A stretch of DNA of 40,126 bases from Ferruginibacter sp. (GTDB taxonomy: Bacteria > Bacteroidota > Bacteroidia > Chitinophagales > Chitinophagaceae): contig JAHBTM010000016.1 of NCBI GenBank assembly GCA_019638635.1, positions 1-40,126 on the forward strand, written 5' to 3'. Each line of letters opens with the position of its first letter. Position 1 is the first letter of the stretch. The notes below the pieces were generated by a model, which saw only the letters and a program-made list of their open reading frames with translations, was not told the DNA's origin and made no database searches. Of the stretch, positions 1 through 9,863 are shown piece after piece. The translations under genes were made by a program, and so were the position numbers.

Positions 1-1
1 G

Positions 2-1933
2 GTGAAAGCGCAAAATGAGGTTACTCAAACTTACCTCAGCAACATTCCGTATCGTGAAAAAATCGGCGACCGCTACCGGGAATTGTACAACTACGAAAAA
101 ATATCTGCACCCAACACTCAAGGGGAATACATTTACTATTCCAGAAATTCCGGTTTGCAAAACCACAGTGTAGTGTACCGGAAGAAAAAATCGGGTGGTG
201 ATGCAGAAGTTTTTCTGGATCCGAATACCTTTTCAACGGATGGCACCACTTCCTTAGCCGGAATGAACTTCACTCAAAGTGGCCGCTTACTGGCTTATAG
301 CATTTCGGAGGGCGGGTCAGACTGGAGGAAAGTTATACTCATGAATGCACAAACAGGAATGAAGATAGATGACACGTTGAAAGATATAAAATTCAGCGGC
401 GCGAGTTGGAAAGGCGAGGAAGGTTTGTTTTACAGTACGTACAAAAGAGAGGACAATGCCAGCATGCTAAGCGGGTTTACCAATCAGCATATGTTATACT
501 ATCACAGGTTGGGAACAGCACAAAAAGAGGATGTTTTGATTTTTGGTGATGCGGCTACCCCCCGCCGTTATGTAAGCGGAACGGTTACCGAAAATCAGCG
601 CTGGTTGGTGATTTCTGCTGCCAATGCTACCTATGGAAACGAACTCTTGATTAAAGACCTGTCTCAACCGGATGCCCCGATTCAAACAATTGTATCTGAC
701 ATGAAAAACAGTCATTCTGTACTCTTTGCCGATGACCGTTACTTTTATATCAGAACCGACCGCAATGCACCCAACAACAAAATGGTTCGGGTACCGATAG
801 ATCGTCCGCAGGAATCCAACTGGGAAGACCTGATACCTGAAACCAAAGAAGTATTATCACCCTCTATTGCCGGGAATTACCTATTTGCCAACTATTTGAA
901 AGATGCTACCAGTAAAGTGATGCAATACGACTTTTCGGGTAAGCATATACGTGATATTCAACTGCCGGGCGTAGGAAGTGCCTATGGATTCAACGAAAAA
1001 TCTTCGGCTGCTGTTCTCTATTATGGATTTATGAGTTATACAACACCCTATACTATATACAAACTAGACATTGAATCCGGTGCTTCCTCACTATACATTA
1101 AGCCCGATGTAAAATTCAATCCGGATGATTATGAATCCAAACAGGTATTTTATCCTTCGAAAGACGGCACTAAAATCCCTATGGTGATCACCCATAAAAA
1201 AGGATTGACATTGAATGGAAAGAATCCAACGGTATTGTATGGCTATGGTGGATTTAATGTAAGCCTGACACCCGCTTTCAGCGTTTCTACTGTCATTTTA
1301 CTCGAGAATGGCGGTGTGTATGCTGTAGCGAATTTAAGAGGGGGCGGTGAGTATGGTAAAAGCTGGCATCAGGCCGGAACCAAAACCCGGAAACAAAATG
1401 TATTTGATGATTTTATTGCCGCTGCTGAATATCTGAAAAAGGAAAAATATACTTCTTCAGAATACCTTGCACTAAACGGAGGCAGTAATGGAGGATTGCT
1501 GGTAGGTGCTGTGATGACACAACAACCTGATATTTGCAAAGTAGCCATTCCGGAAGTAGGCGTACTGGATATGCTGAGGTATCACACCTTTACATCCGGT
1601 GCGGGTTGGGCGTATGATTACGGCACTTCGGCTGATAGCAAGGAAATGTTTGATTACCTGTTGGGCTATTCCCCTCTGCACAACCTGAAACCTGCCAAAT
1701 ATCCGGCCACTATGGTTTTTACAGCTGATCACGACGACCGTGTAGTTCCTGCCCATTCATTCAAATTTGCCGCCACCTTGCAACAGGCGCAACGAGGTGA
1801 TTTACCGACACTCATCCGGATTGAAACCAAGGCCGGGCATGGCGCGGGCATGAGTACGCAACAAATTGTTGATAAACAAAAAGATTACTGGAGTTTTATT
1901 TTTTACAACATGGGAATCACCCCACGGTATTAA
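2..1933 (+). CDS. Prolyl oligopeptidase family serine peptidase (S9A), 5'-truncated by window edge
   Basis: This peptidase cleaves short peptides after proline. Seen: a central beta-propeller-like region (about residues 50-390) is followed by an alpha/beta-hydrolase domain. The nucleophile is in GGSNGG (Ser about 495 of the visible part), the acid is in ADHDDR and the catalytic His is in AGHGAG, so the triad is complete. The reading frame is already inside the conserved N-terminal stretch at base 2: V-K-A-Q-N matches the 'WV.AQN..T..YL..IP.R' region that lies some 60-70 residues into family members. The GTG at base 2 is therefore not the start, and the true start lies outside the window. The stop is followed by a strong hairpin terminator. 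It is probably periplasmic or a lipoprotein, but the signal sequence cannot be seen. Confidence 0.93.
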   Translation: MKAQNEVTQTYLSNIPYREKIGDRYRELYNYEKISAPNTQGEYIYYSRNSGLQNHSVVYRKKKSGGDAEVFLDPNTFSTDGTTSLAGMNFTQSGRLLAYSISEGGSDWRKVILMNAQTGMKIDDTLKDIKFSGASWKGEEGLFYSTYKREDNASMLSGFTNQHMLYYHRLGTAQKEDVLIFGDAATPRRYVSGTVTENQRWLVISAANATYGNELLIKDLSQPDAPIQTIVSDMKNSHSVLFADDRYFYIRTDRNAPNNKMVRVPIDRPQESNWEDLIPETKEVLSPSIAGNYLFANYLKDATSKVMQYDFSGKHIRDIQLPGVGSAYGFNEKSSAAVLYYGFMSYTTPYTIYKLDIESGASSLYIKPDVKFNPDDYESKQVFYPSKDGTKIPMVITHKKGLTLNGKNPTVLYGYGGFNVSLTPAFSVSTVILLENGGVYAVANLRGGGEYGKSWHQAGTKTRKQNVFDDFIAAAEYLKKEKYTSSEYLALNGGSNGGLLVGAVMTQQPDICKVAIPEVGVLDMLRYHTFTSGAGWAYDYGTSADSKEMFDYLLGYSPLHNLKPAKYPATMVFTADHDDRVVPAHSFKFAATLQQAQRGDLPTLIRIETKAGHGAGMSTQQIVDKQKDYWSFIFYNMGITPRY

Positions 1934-1959
1934 ATACTACAAACGATTTCAAAAAACAA

Positions 1960-1981
1960 ATGCCCGGTACCGGGCATTTTT
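1960..1981 (+). terminator. Rho-independent terminator of the prolyl oligopeptidase gene, probably bidirectional
   Basis: ATGCCCGG-TA-CCGGGCAT is a perfect inverted repeat (1960-1977) followed by a T run, with an A-rich run on the other side. It lies between the converging peptidase gene and hutU and reads as a terminator on both strands. Confidence 0.75.
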
Positions 1982-2007
1982 CAATTCTATCAAAAGCACA
2001 AAAAAAA

Positions 2008-3687
2008 TCAACCTTTTAATCGTTCGCGGATATCAAGGTGTTGTTCTTTGGCTACCCGTTGAGCAATATCATATCCTGCATCTGCATGTCGGATAACGCC
2101 CATACCCGGATCATTCCGGAGCACCCTGCTGAGGCGCGCTGCCGCTTCGGGTGTACCATCTGCAACAATTACCATTCCTGAATGTATGCTATAGCCCATA
2201 CCCACACCGCCCCCATGATGCAAACTCACCCAAGAAGCCCCTCCGGCCGTGTTTACCAATGCATTGAGGATTGGCCAGTCGGCCACTGCATCAGAGCCGT
2301 CCATCATGGCTTCCGTTTCACGGTTCGGACTGGCCACAGAACCGGTATCCAAATGGTCGCGACCAATCACAATGGGTGCCTTCACTTTTCCGGTGCGTAC
2401 CAGTTCATTAAATGCCAAACCCGCTTTCTCCCTTTCGCCCTGCCCTATCCAGCAAATCCGTGCCGGTAATCCCTGAAAGGCAATTTTTTCCTGTGCCATT
2501 TTCATCCACCGAATCATTCCGGCATTTTGTGGGAACAGCTCCATCATAACGGTATCGGTTACACGAATATCTTCCGGGTCGCCACTTAGTGCGGCCCATC
2601 GAAACGGTCCTTTTCCTTCGCAAAACAGCGGACGAATATACGCCGGCACAAAACCGGGAAAATCAAACGCATTTTTCAATCCTTTTTCAGCGGCTCGGGC
2701 GCGGATATTATTTCCATAATCGAAAGTGATGGCACCTCGCTTCTGTAATTCCAGCATCAGGCGTACGTGCTCATACATACTCTCGTAGCTCAGCTTTATG
2801 TATTCGTCAGGATTACTTTCCCGCAGCGCATTGGCCTGTTCATTGGTTAATGTATGTGGTACGTAACCAATCAACGGATCATGGGCTGATGTTTGATCTG
2901 TTAATGTATCCGGTACAATTCCCCTTTCAATCAATCGATGTAATAAATGCACCGCATTGGCTAACACACCAATACTCACGGCCTTCCCTTCCTGTTTGTA
3001 TTGTAACGCCGCATCAATGGCCTCATCCAGGTTTGTATATTTTTCATCCAAATAACGTGTTTCCAAACGCTTGTCTATTCGCCACTCTTCTACTTCCGCA
3101 ATAAGGGCCACCCCTTCGTTCATGGTGATGGCTAAAGGTTGAGCACCACCCATTCCGCCTAAACCGGCCGTTACATTCAACGTACCTTTCAGTGTGCCGC
3201 CAAAATGTTTGGTTGCGGCTGCACCGTAGGTTTCATACGTTCCCTGAACGATACCCTGACTGCCAATATAGATCCATGAGCCGGCTGTCATTTGGCCATA
3301 CATCATCAATCCTTTCTTTTCCAGTTCATCGAAATGTTCCCAGGTTGCCCATTTGGGAACAAGTTGTGAGTTGGAAAGCAATACACGCGGTGCATCCGGA
3401 TGTGTTTTCAACATAGCTACCGGTTTACCTGATTGTATCAATAAAGTTTCATCATTATCCAGCACTTTCAATGCCTGAATTATATTGTCCAGCGCTTCAA
3501 TATTACGGGCTGCTTTTCCCCTGCCGCCATACACAATCAAATCTTCAGGCCTTTCGGCCACATCAGGATCCAGATTATTCAGCAACATACGCAGGGCGGC
3601 TTCCTGTACCCATCCCTTACAATGCAATGTAGTTCCGGTGGGTGTTTTATATTTTGCAAAATCGTAAACCATTGATGAGGTACTCAT
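2008..3687 (-). CDS. hutU: Urocanate hydratase (urocanase)
   Basis: HutU converts urocanate to imidazolone-5-propionate, the second step of histidine breakdown, using tightly bound NAD+ as an electrophile. The length of 559 aa is typical for bacterial urocanases. Family motifs run end to end: [18 protein letters not shown] near residue 130, [10 protein letters not shown] near 175 and QTSAHDP near 265. ARICWIGQG follows, with the family's catalytic Cys (Cys412 here), then [17 protein letters not shown] and [11 protein letters not shown]. It starts 5 bp after the hutH stop, so the two are almost certainly co-transcribed. No truncation or frameshift is seen. Confidence 0.97.
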   Translation of the reverse strand: MSTSSMVYDFAKYKTPTGTTLHCKGWVQEAALRMLLNNLDPDVAERPEDLIVYGGRGKAARNIEALDNIIQALKVLDNDETLLIQSGKPVAMLKTHPDAPRVLLSNSQLVPKWATWEHFDELEKKGLMMYGQMTAGSWIYIGSQGIVQGTYETYGAAATKHFGGTLKGTLNVTAGLGGMGGAQPLAITMNEGVALIAEVEEWRIDKRLETRYLDEKYTNLDEAIDAALQYKQEGKAVSIGVLANAVHLLHRLIERGIVPDTLTDQTSAHDPLIGYVPHTLTNEQANALRESNPDEYIKLSYESMYEHVRLMLELQKRGAITFDYGNNIRARAAEKGLKNAFDFPGFVPAYIRPLFCEGKGPFRWAALSGDPEDIRVTDTVMMELFPQNAGMIRWMKMAQEKIAFQGLPARICWIGQGEREKAGLAFNELVRTGKVKAPIVIGRDHLDTGSVASPNRETEAMMDGSDAVADWPILNALVNTAGGASWVSLHHGGGVGMGYSIHSGMVIVADGTPEAAARLSRVLRNDPGMGVIRHADAGYDIAQRVAKEQHLDIRERLKG

Positions 3688-3692
3688 AACCG

Positions 3693-5192
3693 TTAGTATT
3701 TAATTGAATGTTGTTGTAAAAATTGTACCGACTCCATCATGTCGGTATGTAATATTCGGTCGGCATCGTTAAAAGCTACTTTTTGTCTGAACGCTGAAAC
3801 AATCGATTCGAGTATATCGGACGAGCGCATCGGTCTTCTGAATTCCAGTGCCTGTACGGCAGTCATTAACTCAATCGCCAGAACTTTCTCCACATTATCG
3901 ATCACGCGTTTGCATTTAGTTGCTGCATTCGCGCCCATACTCACGTGATCTTCCTGATTGTTGGAGGACGGTATGGTATCTACACTGGCAGGAGTACACA
4001 ATTGTTTGTTTTCACTTACTATGCCTGCGGCTGTGTATTGTGGAATCATGAACCCGGAGTGCAGTCCCGGATTATTAATTAAGAAGGCCGGCAATCCTCT
4101 GGATCCACTGATGAGTTGATACGTTCGGCGCTCACTAATGGAGGCCAGCTCACTCATGGCAATGCACAGGAAATCTGCCGCCAGTGCCAGCGGCTGACCA
4201 TGGAAATTTCCCCCACTAATGATCAAATCCTCCTCAGGAAATACATTCGGGTTATCGGTAACCGAGTTGATTTCGCGAATAAAAATATCTTCCACATATT
4301 GCAATGTATCTAAAGTGGCACCGTGTACCTGAGGGATACAGCGGAAAGAATACGGGTCTTGCACCTGAGATTTTTTACCGTTGCAAATAGCACTCCCTTG
4401 TAATAATGTACGCATGGTTTGTGCCACTTGTACCTGTCCGGCATGTGGCCGCACCTGATGGATCAATGGGTGGAAGGCATCTGATACACCATCGAAAGCA
4501 TCGAAGCTGATGGCTGCAATTACAGTAGCCCATTCCATTAACCGGCGTGCCTGAATCAGGTTATACAATCCGTAAGCACTCATAAACTGAGTTCCATTGA
4601 TGAGCGCCAATCCTTCTTTACTTTGAAGAGCAATCGGTTCCCATTGCATTTGTTGCAACATTTCTGATGCAGGATATATCTTACCATTCCATTCTACTTC
4701 ACCTTTTCCAAGTAAGGGTAAACAAAGGTGACTTAAAGGAGCCAGATCACCCGAAGCGCCGAGCGAGCCCTGTGTGTACACCACCGGCCATACACCGGCA
4801 TTGTACATATCCATTAATCTTTTCACTGTATCAATCTGTACACCGGAATGACCGTAGCTTAGAGATTTAATTTTGAGCATCATCATCAGCTTCACCACTG
4901 CCAGGGGTACACGTTCACCCATGCCACAAGCGTGAGATTGAATAAGATTCGATTGCAACTCTTTTAACTGATCCGCATCTACCCGAACGTTTTGCAGATA
5001 ACCAAATCCGGTATTGATTCCGTAAAATAATTGGTCATCACTGCGCATTTTATCATCAATAAAAGTGCGACAATTCAGGATGCGTTCGTGCGCATCAAAG
5101 GTTATGGAAACCAACTGATCGAACTTCAGCAGATTTTGTACTTGTTGAAAACTGGTATGTTTTCGATCTAACGGTAAATAATTATAACTCAT
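3693..5192 (-). CDS. hutH: Histidine ammonia-lyase (histidase)
   Basis: HutH removes ammonia from L-histidine to give urocanate, the first step of the pathway. The Ala-Ser-Gly triad that cyclises into the MIO electrophile is present in [14 protein letters not shown] (Ala146-Gly148), and the product is 499 aa, the usual size. An in-frame ATG 12 codons further upstream (to 5228) exists. I prefer ATG 5192 because the ASG position then matches known histidases and because a -7-like box (5226-5233) lies right over the longer start. It is first in a hutH-hutU unit and divergent from the YCF48-like gene. Confidence 0.96.
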   Translation of the reverse strand: MSYNYLPLDRKHTSFQQVQNLLKFDQLVSITFDAHERILNCRTFIDDKMRSDDQLFYGINTGFGYLQNVRVDADQLKELQSNLIQSHACGMGERVPLAVVKLMMMLKIKSLSYGHSGVQIDTVKRLMDMYNAGVWPVVYTQGSLGASGDLAPLSHLCLPLLGKGEVEWNGKIYPASEMLQQMQWEPIALQSKEGLALINGTQFMSAYGLYNLIQARRLMEWATVIAAISFDAFDGVSDAFHPLIHQVRPHAGQVQVAQTMRTLLQGSAICNGKKSQVQDPYSFRCIPQVHGATLDTLQYVEDIFIREINSVTDNPNVFPEEDLIISGGNFHGQPLALAADFLCIAMSELASISERRTYQLISGSRGLPAFLINNPGLHSGFMIPQYTAAGIVSENKQLCTPASVDTIPSSNNQEDHVSMGANAATKCKRVIDNVEKVLAIELMTAVQALEFRRPMRSSDILESIVSAFRQKVAFNDADRILHTDMMESVQFLQQHSIKY

Positions 5193-5225
5193 GCAATCGT
5201 TTACTTTATCCCTGAACCGGGTGAA

Positions 5226-5233
5226 CAAAGCTA
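5226..5233 (-). promoter_or_regulatory. Candidate -7 box (TAGCTTTG) for hutH-hutU
   Basis: On the minus strand the sequence reads TAGCTTTG, matching the Bacteroidota TAnnTTTG -7 element. A start site about 6 nt downstream gives a leader of about 27 nt to ATG 5192. No good -33 TTG at 19-21 nt spacing was found, so support is partial. Confidence 0.35.
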
Positions 5234-5320
5234 ATAAAAGGCAATGGAAATTTGCTTAAAATCAGTATCAATTGGATGAATAGATAATATTTATACCTAA
5301 GTTGCCTGATGATTCATTGT

Positions 5321-6361
5321 ATGAAAAAGAAGCATTTCATTCTAGTTCTATTTTGGTGGCTCCTGTTGCCTGTTACAGGAATAGCGCAACACATTATTGA
5401 AACGCCGCTGTCGCAACCATCAAGTTTAAGAGGCATGAGCGTGGTGGATGCGCAAACAGTGTGGGTGAGCGGCTCTCATGGGATGGTTGGAAGATCGGTA
5501 GATGGCGGACATCATTGGGAATGGACGCAGGTAAAAGGGTTTGAAAAAAGTGAATTCAGGGATATTGAAGCATTTGACCGGCAAACGGCCATTATCATGA
5601 GCATTGGATCTCCTGCCTATATCCTGCGTACCATAGATGGAGGCACAAACTGGAATGTAGTGTTTACAGATTCAACTCCCGGCATGTTTCTGGATGCTAT
5701 GATGTTTTGGAACAGCCAAAGCGGTATGGTCATTGGCGATCCATTGCAGGAACGATTCTACATTGCCCGCACATTTGACGGAGGTAAAACCTGGACACCC
5801 ATAACCGAACTGAAACGCCCCGAAGCATTGCCCGGTGAAGCATTGTTCGCTGCCAGTGGTAGCAACATCGGAAAAGTCAGTTCCTCTGAAGCAGTGTTTG
5901 TAACCGGTGGTTCACACAAAAGATTTTTTCACAAAGGGGGCAGCATACGGTTACCGGTAAACGATACGACTTCCACATCAGGTCCCAATTCCATTGCAGT
6001 TAAAAATAAAAAGACAATGATCATTGTGGGCGGAGATTATCTACAAAAAGACGAGACGAAACATAATTGCTACACGACTTCGGATGGTGGAAAAAATTGG
6101 AGGCAATCACAAATTCCACCGACGGGTTACAGAAGTTGTATAGATCATGTGCGAGGAAACATTTGGATTACCTGTGGTTTGAATGGTGTAGACATATCGT
6201 ACAATAATGGTGAAACCTGGGAAAACATCAGTACGAGCGGATTCCATACATTGCGGGCAAGCAAAGACGGGCGTGTGGTGTATTTCGCCGGCCAGCGTAA
6301 AACAGGCAAATTGATCATGTCTGATTTAAAACCTAAAGATCAGCGTTCCATTAAAAAATGA
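5321..6361 (+). CDS. Secreted YCF48/BNR-repeat beta-propeller protein
   Basis: The preferred start (ATG 5321) begins a clean Sec signal peptide: MKKK, a hydrophobic stretch, then a likely cut near GIAQ. The mature part carries repeated BNR-like motifs of the kind S-x-D-G-G-x-x-W (SVDGGHHWEW, TIDGGTNWNV, TFDGGKTWTP, TSDGGKNWRQ, YNNGETWEN). These are typical of YCF48/HCF136-like and sialidase-type propellers. The family includes photosystem assembly factors in phototrophs, but in heterotrophic Bacteroidota such proteins are mostly uncharacterised surface or periplasmic proteins. Nothing links it mechanistically to the adjacent hut genes. A start at 5309 would only add four residues. Confidence 0.85.
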   Translation: MKKKHFILVLFWWLLLPVTGIAQHIIETPLSQPSSLRGMSVVDAQTVWVSGSHGMVGRSVDGGHHWEWTQVKGFEKSEFRDIEAFDRQTAIIMSIGSPAYILRTIDGGTNWNVVFTDSTPGMFLDAMMFWNSQSGMVIGDPLQERFYIARTFDGGKTWTPITELKRPEALPGEALFAASGSNIGKVSSSEAVFVTGGSHKRFFHKGGSIRLPVNDTTSTSGPNSIAVKNKKTMIIVGGDYLQKDETKHNCYTTSDGGKNWRQSQIPPTGYRSCIDHVRGNIWITCGLNGVDISYNNGETWENISTSGFHTLRASKDGRVVYFAGQRKTGKLIMSDLKPKDQRSIKK

Positions 6362-6389
6362 ACGGACAACCAAGCGGGTGGTTATCCGT
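6362..6389. terminator. Stem-loop between convergent genes
   Basis: ACGGACAACCA (6362-6372) pairs with TGGTTATCCGT (6379-6389) with one mismatch and a 6-nt loop. It lies between the stop of the YCF48-like gene (6361) and the stop of the DUF4349 gene (6406). There is no T run, so its role as a bidirectional terminator is inferred from position. Confidence 0.5.
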
Positions 6390-6405
6390 CCGAACACCTA
6401 AAACA

Positions 6406-7257
6406 TTATTTTGTATTCCATTGAATTTTTTTGCGCATCCATTTAACCAACACATATACCAACGGAAACAGTATAATGAGCATCCATAAATGGGTGATTG
6501 CGATAATGAGTTGCTGAAAATGGCTCCACCCTGAAAGAAATGCCTGTTTCATTTTGTAAGAAAACGGAGCTGTATACGATGAAAGATTCGCACGTATGGT
6601 AACTTCTTCTCGTAATAGCGCATTTTGAAACAAATCGATTTTAACCACACTGAAAAGTACATCGTAGTCAATGGACTTATTATCAATTTGTTGATCAATC
6701 ATCTCATCATGCACCTGAATATTTTTCACCATATCGTTGGTACTACGTTTTTGATGCAACTGGCTTTCCACTGCGTTTGTGCGTACCTGTTGCTTTCGTA
6801 CATTGCGTAAGTACGACAGGCTGCGGTCATCTACCTGCATATTGGAGTTTCTGGTGTAGTAACCGAGTTTAGCTACTGTAAACAAAAAGGTATCGAGTTG
6901 ATGGGTTGGAATGCGCACTTCCATATTTGCCTGCGGTGTGTAGCGGGTGATGACCCGCATCGAATCATCACTATATGGAACAGATGTACTGTAATCTTCC
7001 GAAGCATCCAACTGATAGAGCATTACCATTCCACCTATTTTTTTAGTGAGGGTTGATATTTCAGGGGCTGCTTTTTCTACTTGTTGCACTTTCATTTGAA
7101 GATTGGCTGTACGAACCAGTTTTACGGAATCACCGGTGTAACTTTCTTCCGCTGCAGCTGATGCAGCATAGGATGTTTTTTCAGCATCATTGGATTGATA
7201 AGAGTTGCAGGCGAATAAATAAACAGTTGAAAGCAGGAGGAGGAATATCTTTCTCAT
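6406..7257 (-). CDS. DUF4349 domain lipoprotein
   Basis: ATG 7257 starts a lipoprotein signal (MRKIFLLLLSTVYLFAC-N), with the lipobox Cys at residue 17. The 283-aa product then has a Ser/Ala-rich linker, a DUF4349-like body (VRTANLQMKVQQVEKA, IGGMVMLYQ, VRIPTHQLDTFL), a charged coiled-coil-prone stretch, and one C-terminal membrane segment followed by a basic tail (WMRKKIQW). The family function is unknown. An upstream in-frame ATG at 7296 would put 13 residues before the signal peptide and is less likely. A good promoter lies at 7338-7368. Confidence 0.85.
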   Translation of the reverse strand: MRKIFLLLLSTVYLFACNSYQSNDAEKTSYAASAAAEESYTGDSVKLVRTANLQMKVQQVEKAAPEISTLTKKIGGMVMLYQLDASEDYSTSVPYSDDSMRVITRYTPQANMEVRIPTHQLDTFLFTVAKLGYYTRNSNMQVDDRSLSYLRNVRKQQVRTNAVESQLHQKRSTNDMVKNIQVHDEMIDQQIDNKSIDYDVLFSVVKIDLFQNALLREEVTIRANLSSYTAPFSYKMKQAFLSGWSHFQQLIIAITHLWMLIILFPLVYVLVKWMRKKIQWNTK

Positions 7258-7337
7258 AAGTAGTAGTTTATACTGCTTAATTCCTCCGGTACACATTTAG
7301 TAACCGTAAAAAAAATACAAACGAATGTTAAACGTCA

Positions 7338-7368
7338 CAAACCTACTTATTGTAAAAAATGAGTACAA
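7338..7368 (-). promoter_or_regulatory. Bacteroidota-type promoter for the DUF4349 gene
   Basis: The minus strand reads TTG (7366-7368), then 20 nt, then TAGGTTTG (7338-7345). Both the -7 match to TAnnTTTG and the spacing fit the known Bacteroidota consensus. The leader to ATG 7257 would be about 75 nt. Confidence 0.5.
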
Positions 7369-7494
7369 CAATGTAAAGCAACCTTGTATGATTGAATAAA
7401 GTCCACCGGAAATAATAAGATGATGTACAAAAGTCTGGCACCAATAAAATTTCTACACAAAATAATGCGCCCCTCGATTCGACAAAATGAAAAT

Positions 7495-9183
7495 CTATGT
7501 TCCTATTTTCTCTTCTACCATTTTGAGAATGGCTGCTTCTTTTTCAATAGCAGCCGATAACATTTCTTTTCCTTTTTGCAGCATTTGTTGTGTGAAGCCG
7601 GTATCGCTGAAACCTGCCGCATTGATTTGCACATTCATGTATGCACCCCATACCCCTGCACGGGCACACAAGGCCCCCACTCCGGCATCGGATACAGAAT
7701 TGGGATTTCCCGTTTGAGCCATGGCTTCAATGATTTCAAAGGAACGGGAACACAATTGCATCACTTTAAAAGGAACTTCAATAGCATACCTGGTGGCCTC
7801 ATCCATGGCGATTTGACGTTTTTCTTTTTCTGCATCGGTACCTTTCGGCAGCGACATCGCTTCCATGATCCGGTTGAAAGCGCGGGTATCTTCATCCACA
7901 CATTGAATCAATTGTTGCATCAGCTCCTGCCCCTGATCTGCCCAGGTACTAAACTCATCCCAACGGCTATCCCATCCTTTTTTATGTGCAGATAAATTGG
8001 CTACCATTGTTCCTAAAGCCACGCCCAATGCACCTACATACGCAGCAATAGAGCCTCCACCGGGCGCAGGGCTTTCACTGGCTGTTTCAGAAGCAAAGGC
8101 TTTTAAACTCATATTCACCAGGGCTTTCGGATTATCCTGTTTCAACATATACTCTATGATGCGTTCTTCGGGGTTAAACGGTGCGAGTTCATCTAATCCC
8201 AAAGACTTCACGGCAATACGAATCAACTCTTGTTCGCCCACCCCCACCGAACGTTTCTGTTTCCGTAAAAAATATTTACCGGCTTCCAGCATGGCATGGA
8301 GTGGTACCAGCCCCACGAGTTCACTACCGGTAACGCGTATCCCACGTTCTGCTGCTTTTTTACAGACTTCATCAAATGCTACATGAACGGGTGTTTCGCG
8401 GATATTGGTGAGATTCATGGAAATTTGTGCAATACCATATTCTTCAATAAACCAACCGATGGCTTTGGTATGCTTCAGGCTACCGGGAATGGTAACAGGA
8501 TTCCCGGATGCGTCTTTTACAATTTTCCCGGTGATAGGATCTCCTTCACGCTTAACCCTGCCTGCTTCGCGTACATCAAAGGCAATCGAATTGGCACGTC
8601 TTACTGAAGTTGTATTTAAATTGACATTGTAGGCAATTAAAAAATCGCGTGCACCAATCACCGTTGCCCCTCTGCGTTCATCAAATGCTGCAGGTCCATA
8701 ATCCGGTTTCCATTCAGGCTGTATAATTTTAGACGACAATCCTTCATATTCTCCGGCACGAATGACCGATAAATTACTTCGGGCCGGATTGGGCTGAGCA
8801 GCTTCATATAAATACACCGGGAGGTTCAATAATTCTCCCACACGCTTTGCCAATTGTTGAGCGTATTGTACGGTTTCTTCCATAGAAATGTTGGCTATGG
8901 GAATAAGGGGACAAACATCGGTGGCGCCCATTCGCGGGTGTTCACCTGAGTGCTGGCGCATGTCTATCACTTGCCCGGCCGCTTCTATCGCTCGATAGGC
9001 CGCTTCAATCACATATTGAGGCTCTCCTACAAACGTTACCACTGTTCGGTTGGTGGCTTTGCCCGGATCAACATTCAACAACCTGACTTCGGGAACAGAG
9101 CCAATGGCATCCGTGATATGTTTAATAATGATGGGGTCACGACCTTCAGAAAAATTTGGGACACACTCAATTAATTGCTGCAT
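7495..9183 (-). CDS. ftcD: Fused glutamate formimidoyltransferase / formimidotetrahydrofolate cyclodeaminase
   Basis: This bifunctional enzyme finishes histidine degradation. It moves the formimino group from formiminoglutamate to tetrahydrofolate, releasing glutamate, then deaminates it to 5,10-methenyl-THF plus ammonia. Seen: the transferase domain (about residues 1-330) opens with IECVPNFSEGRD and carries GEHPRMG with His82, the residue equivalent to the catalytic His of mammalian FTCD. A cyclodeaminase domain follows from about residue 355 (SPAPGGGSIAAYVGALG). At 562 aa it has the animal-like fused architecture, and the two domains are separate genes in some bacteria. Its presence means this organism uses the folate route rather than HutF/HutG hydrolysis. 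It stands alone, minus strand, between the DUF4349 and SRPBCC genes. Confidence 0.95.
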   Translation of the reverse strand: MQQLIECVPNFSEGRDPIIIKHITDAIGSVPEVRLLNVDPGKATNRTVVTFVGEPQYVIEAAYRAIEAAGQVIDMRQHSGEHPRMGATDVCPLIPIANISMEETVQYAQQLAKRVGELLNLPVYLYEAAQPNPARSNLSVIRAGEYEGLSSKIIQPEWKPDYGPAAFDERRGATVIGARDFLIAYNVNLNTTSVRRANSIAFDVREAGRVKREGDPITGKIVKDASGNPVTIPGSLKHTKAIGWFIEEYGIAQISMNLTNIRETPVHVAFDEVCKKAAERGIRVTGSELVGLVPLHAMLEAGKYFLRKQKRSVGVGEQELIRIAVKSLGLDELAPFNPEERIIEYMLKQDNPKALVNMSLKAFASETASESPAPGGGSIAAYVGALGVALGTMVANLSAHKKGWDSRWDEFSTWADQGQELMQQLIQCVDEDTRAFNRIMEAMSLPKGTDAEKEKRQIAMDEATRYAIEVPFKVMQLCSRSFEIIEAMAQTGNPNSVSDAGVGALCARAGVWGAYMNVQINAAGFSDTGFTQQMLQKGKEMLSAAIEKEAAILKMVEEKIGT

Positions 9184-9242
9184 AAAAAAATTATGTTCTA
9201 AGATAACCTGCCGGAGGCATCCTGTAAAAAAAGAAATATAAA

Positions 9243-9701
9243 TTATTGTTCACATTGTTGCTTCAGCATCTGCAAAGCTGCCGGAAACTTTTCATCCATA
9301 TACGCTACAAAATCTTCAGTAGTATCGAGGTTTATCGTAAGGGCTGTAGATGACTGGTCATTCTTAAAAACATATTGCTCTATTCCTCCGGCCCACTGCG
9401 CTACTTCCGGGCCTTCCGTAATCTCCTCTCCCGATTTATACAAACCATAATGCCGGATGGTAACCAATTCACCGGGTACCGCCTCCATAATTTCTGAAAC
9501 CATTCCTCCCTGCTCACCGTGTTCATCAGACCCGATAAACAACATCTTGCTACCGGGGCTCCATTCACCACGATAGGTGGATGTAGGATTAAAAATGGCA
9601 GTCCACTTTTCATATGTACTTTTATCGCTTAAACCCAACATACAATCATACACTTTTTCTCTTGGCGCATCAATGCGAATGAAATATTGTACCCGTTTCA
9701 T
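9243..9701 (-). CDS. SRPBCC (START-like / AHSA1-type) domain protein
   Basis: The 152-aa soluble protein begins VQYFIRIDAPREKVYDCML, the classic first strand and helix of the SRPBCC hydrophobic-ligand fold, and continues with WSPGSKMLFIG and a C-terminal long helix (MDEKFPAALQMLKQQ). AHSA1-type SRPBCC proteins bind small hydrophobic ligands or act with chaperones. No specific role can be assigned here. It lies 59 bp upstream of ftcD on the same strand and about 160 bp downstream of hutI, so co-transcription with the hut genes is possible but not shown. Confidence 0.85.
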   Translation of the reverse strand: MKRVQYFIRIDAPREKVYDCMLGLSDKSTYEKWTAIFNPTSTYRGEWSPGSKMLFIGSDEHGEQGGMVSEIMEAVPGELVTIRHYGLYKSGEEITEGPEVAQWAGGIEQYVFKNDQSSTALTINLDTTEDFVAYMDEKFPAALQMLKQQCEQ

Positions 9702-9863
9702 AACTGAAGATTTAAAAAAATAAATATAGGTTTTAAATGTTTAGCTGATTGCTAAGTTAAGTAATTCAAAAGGCACACCACATATAAAATAGTCAGTCAA
9801 TTTTCGGATTGTCTTTTCAGATTTGATGTGAATGCTATACATTTCCGAAAAAAGTACAATAAA

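Noticed and set aside
2-4. GTG at base 2 as start of the prolyl oligopeptidase
   Set aside because: The following residues match an internal conserved segment of the family, so the gene begins before the window.
7997-8632. Several plus-strand ORFs of 75-139 aa across ftcD
   Set aside because: They are antisense shadows of a well-supported conserved gene.
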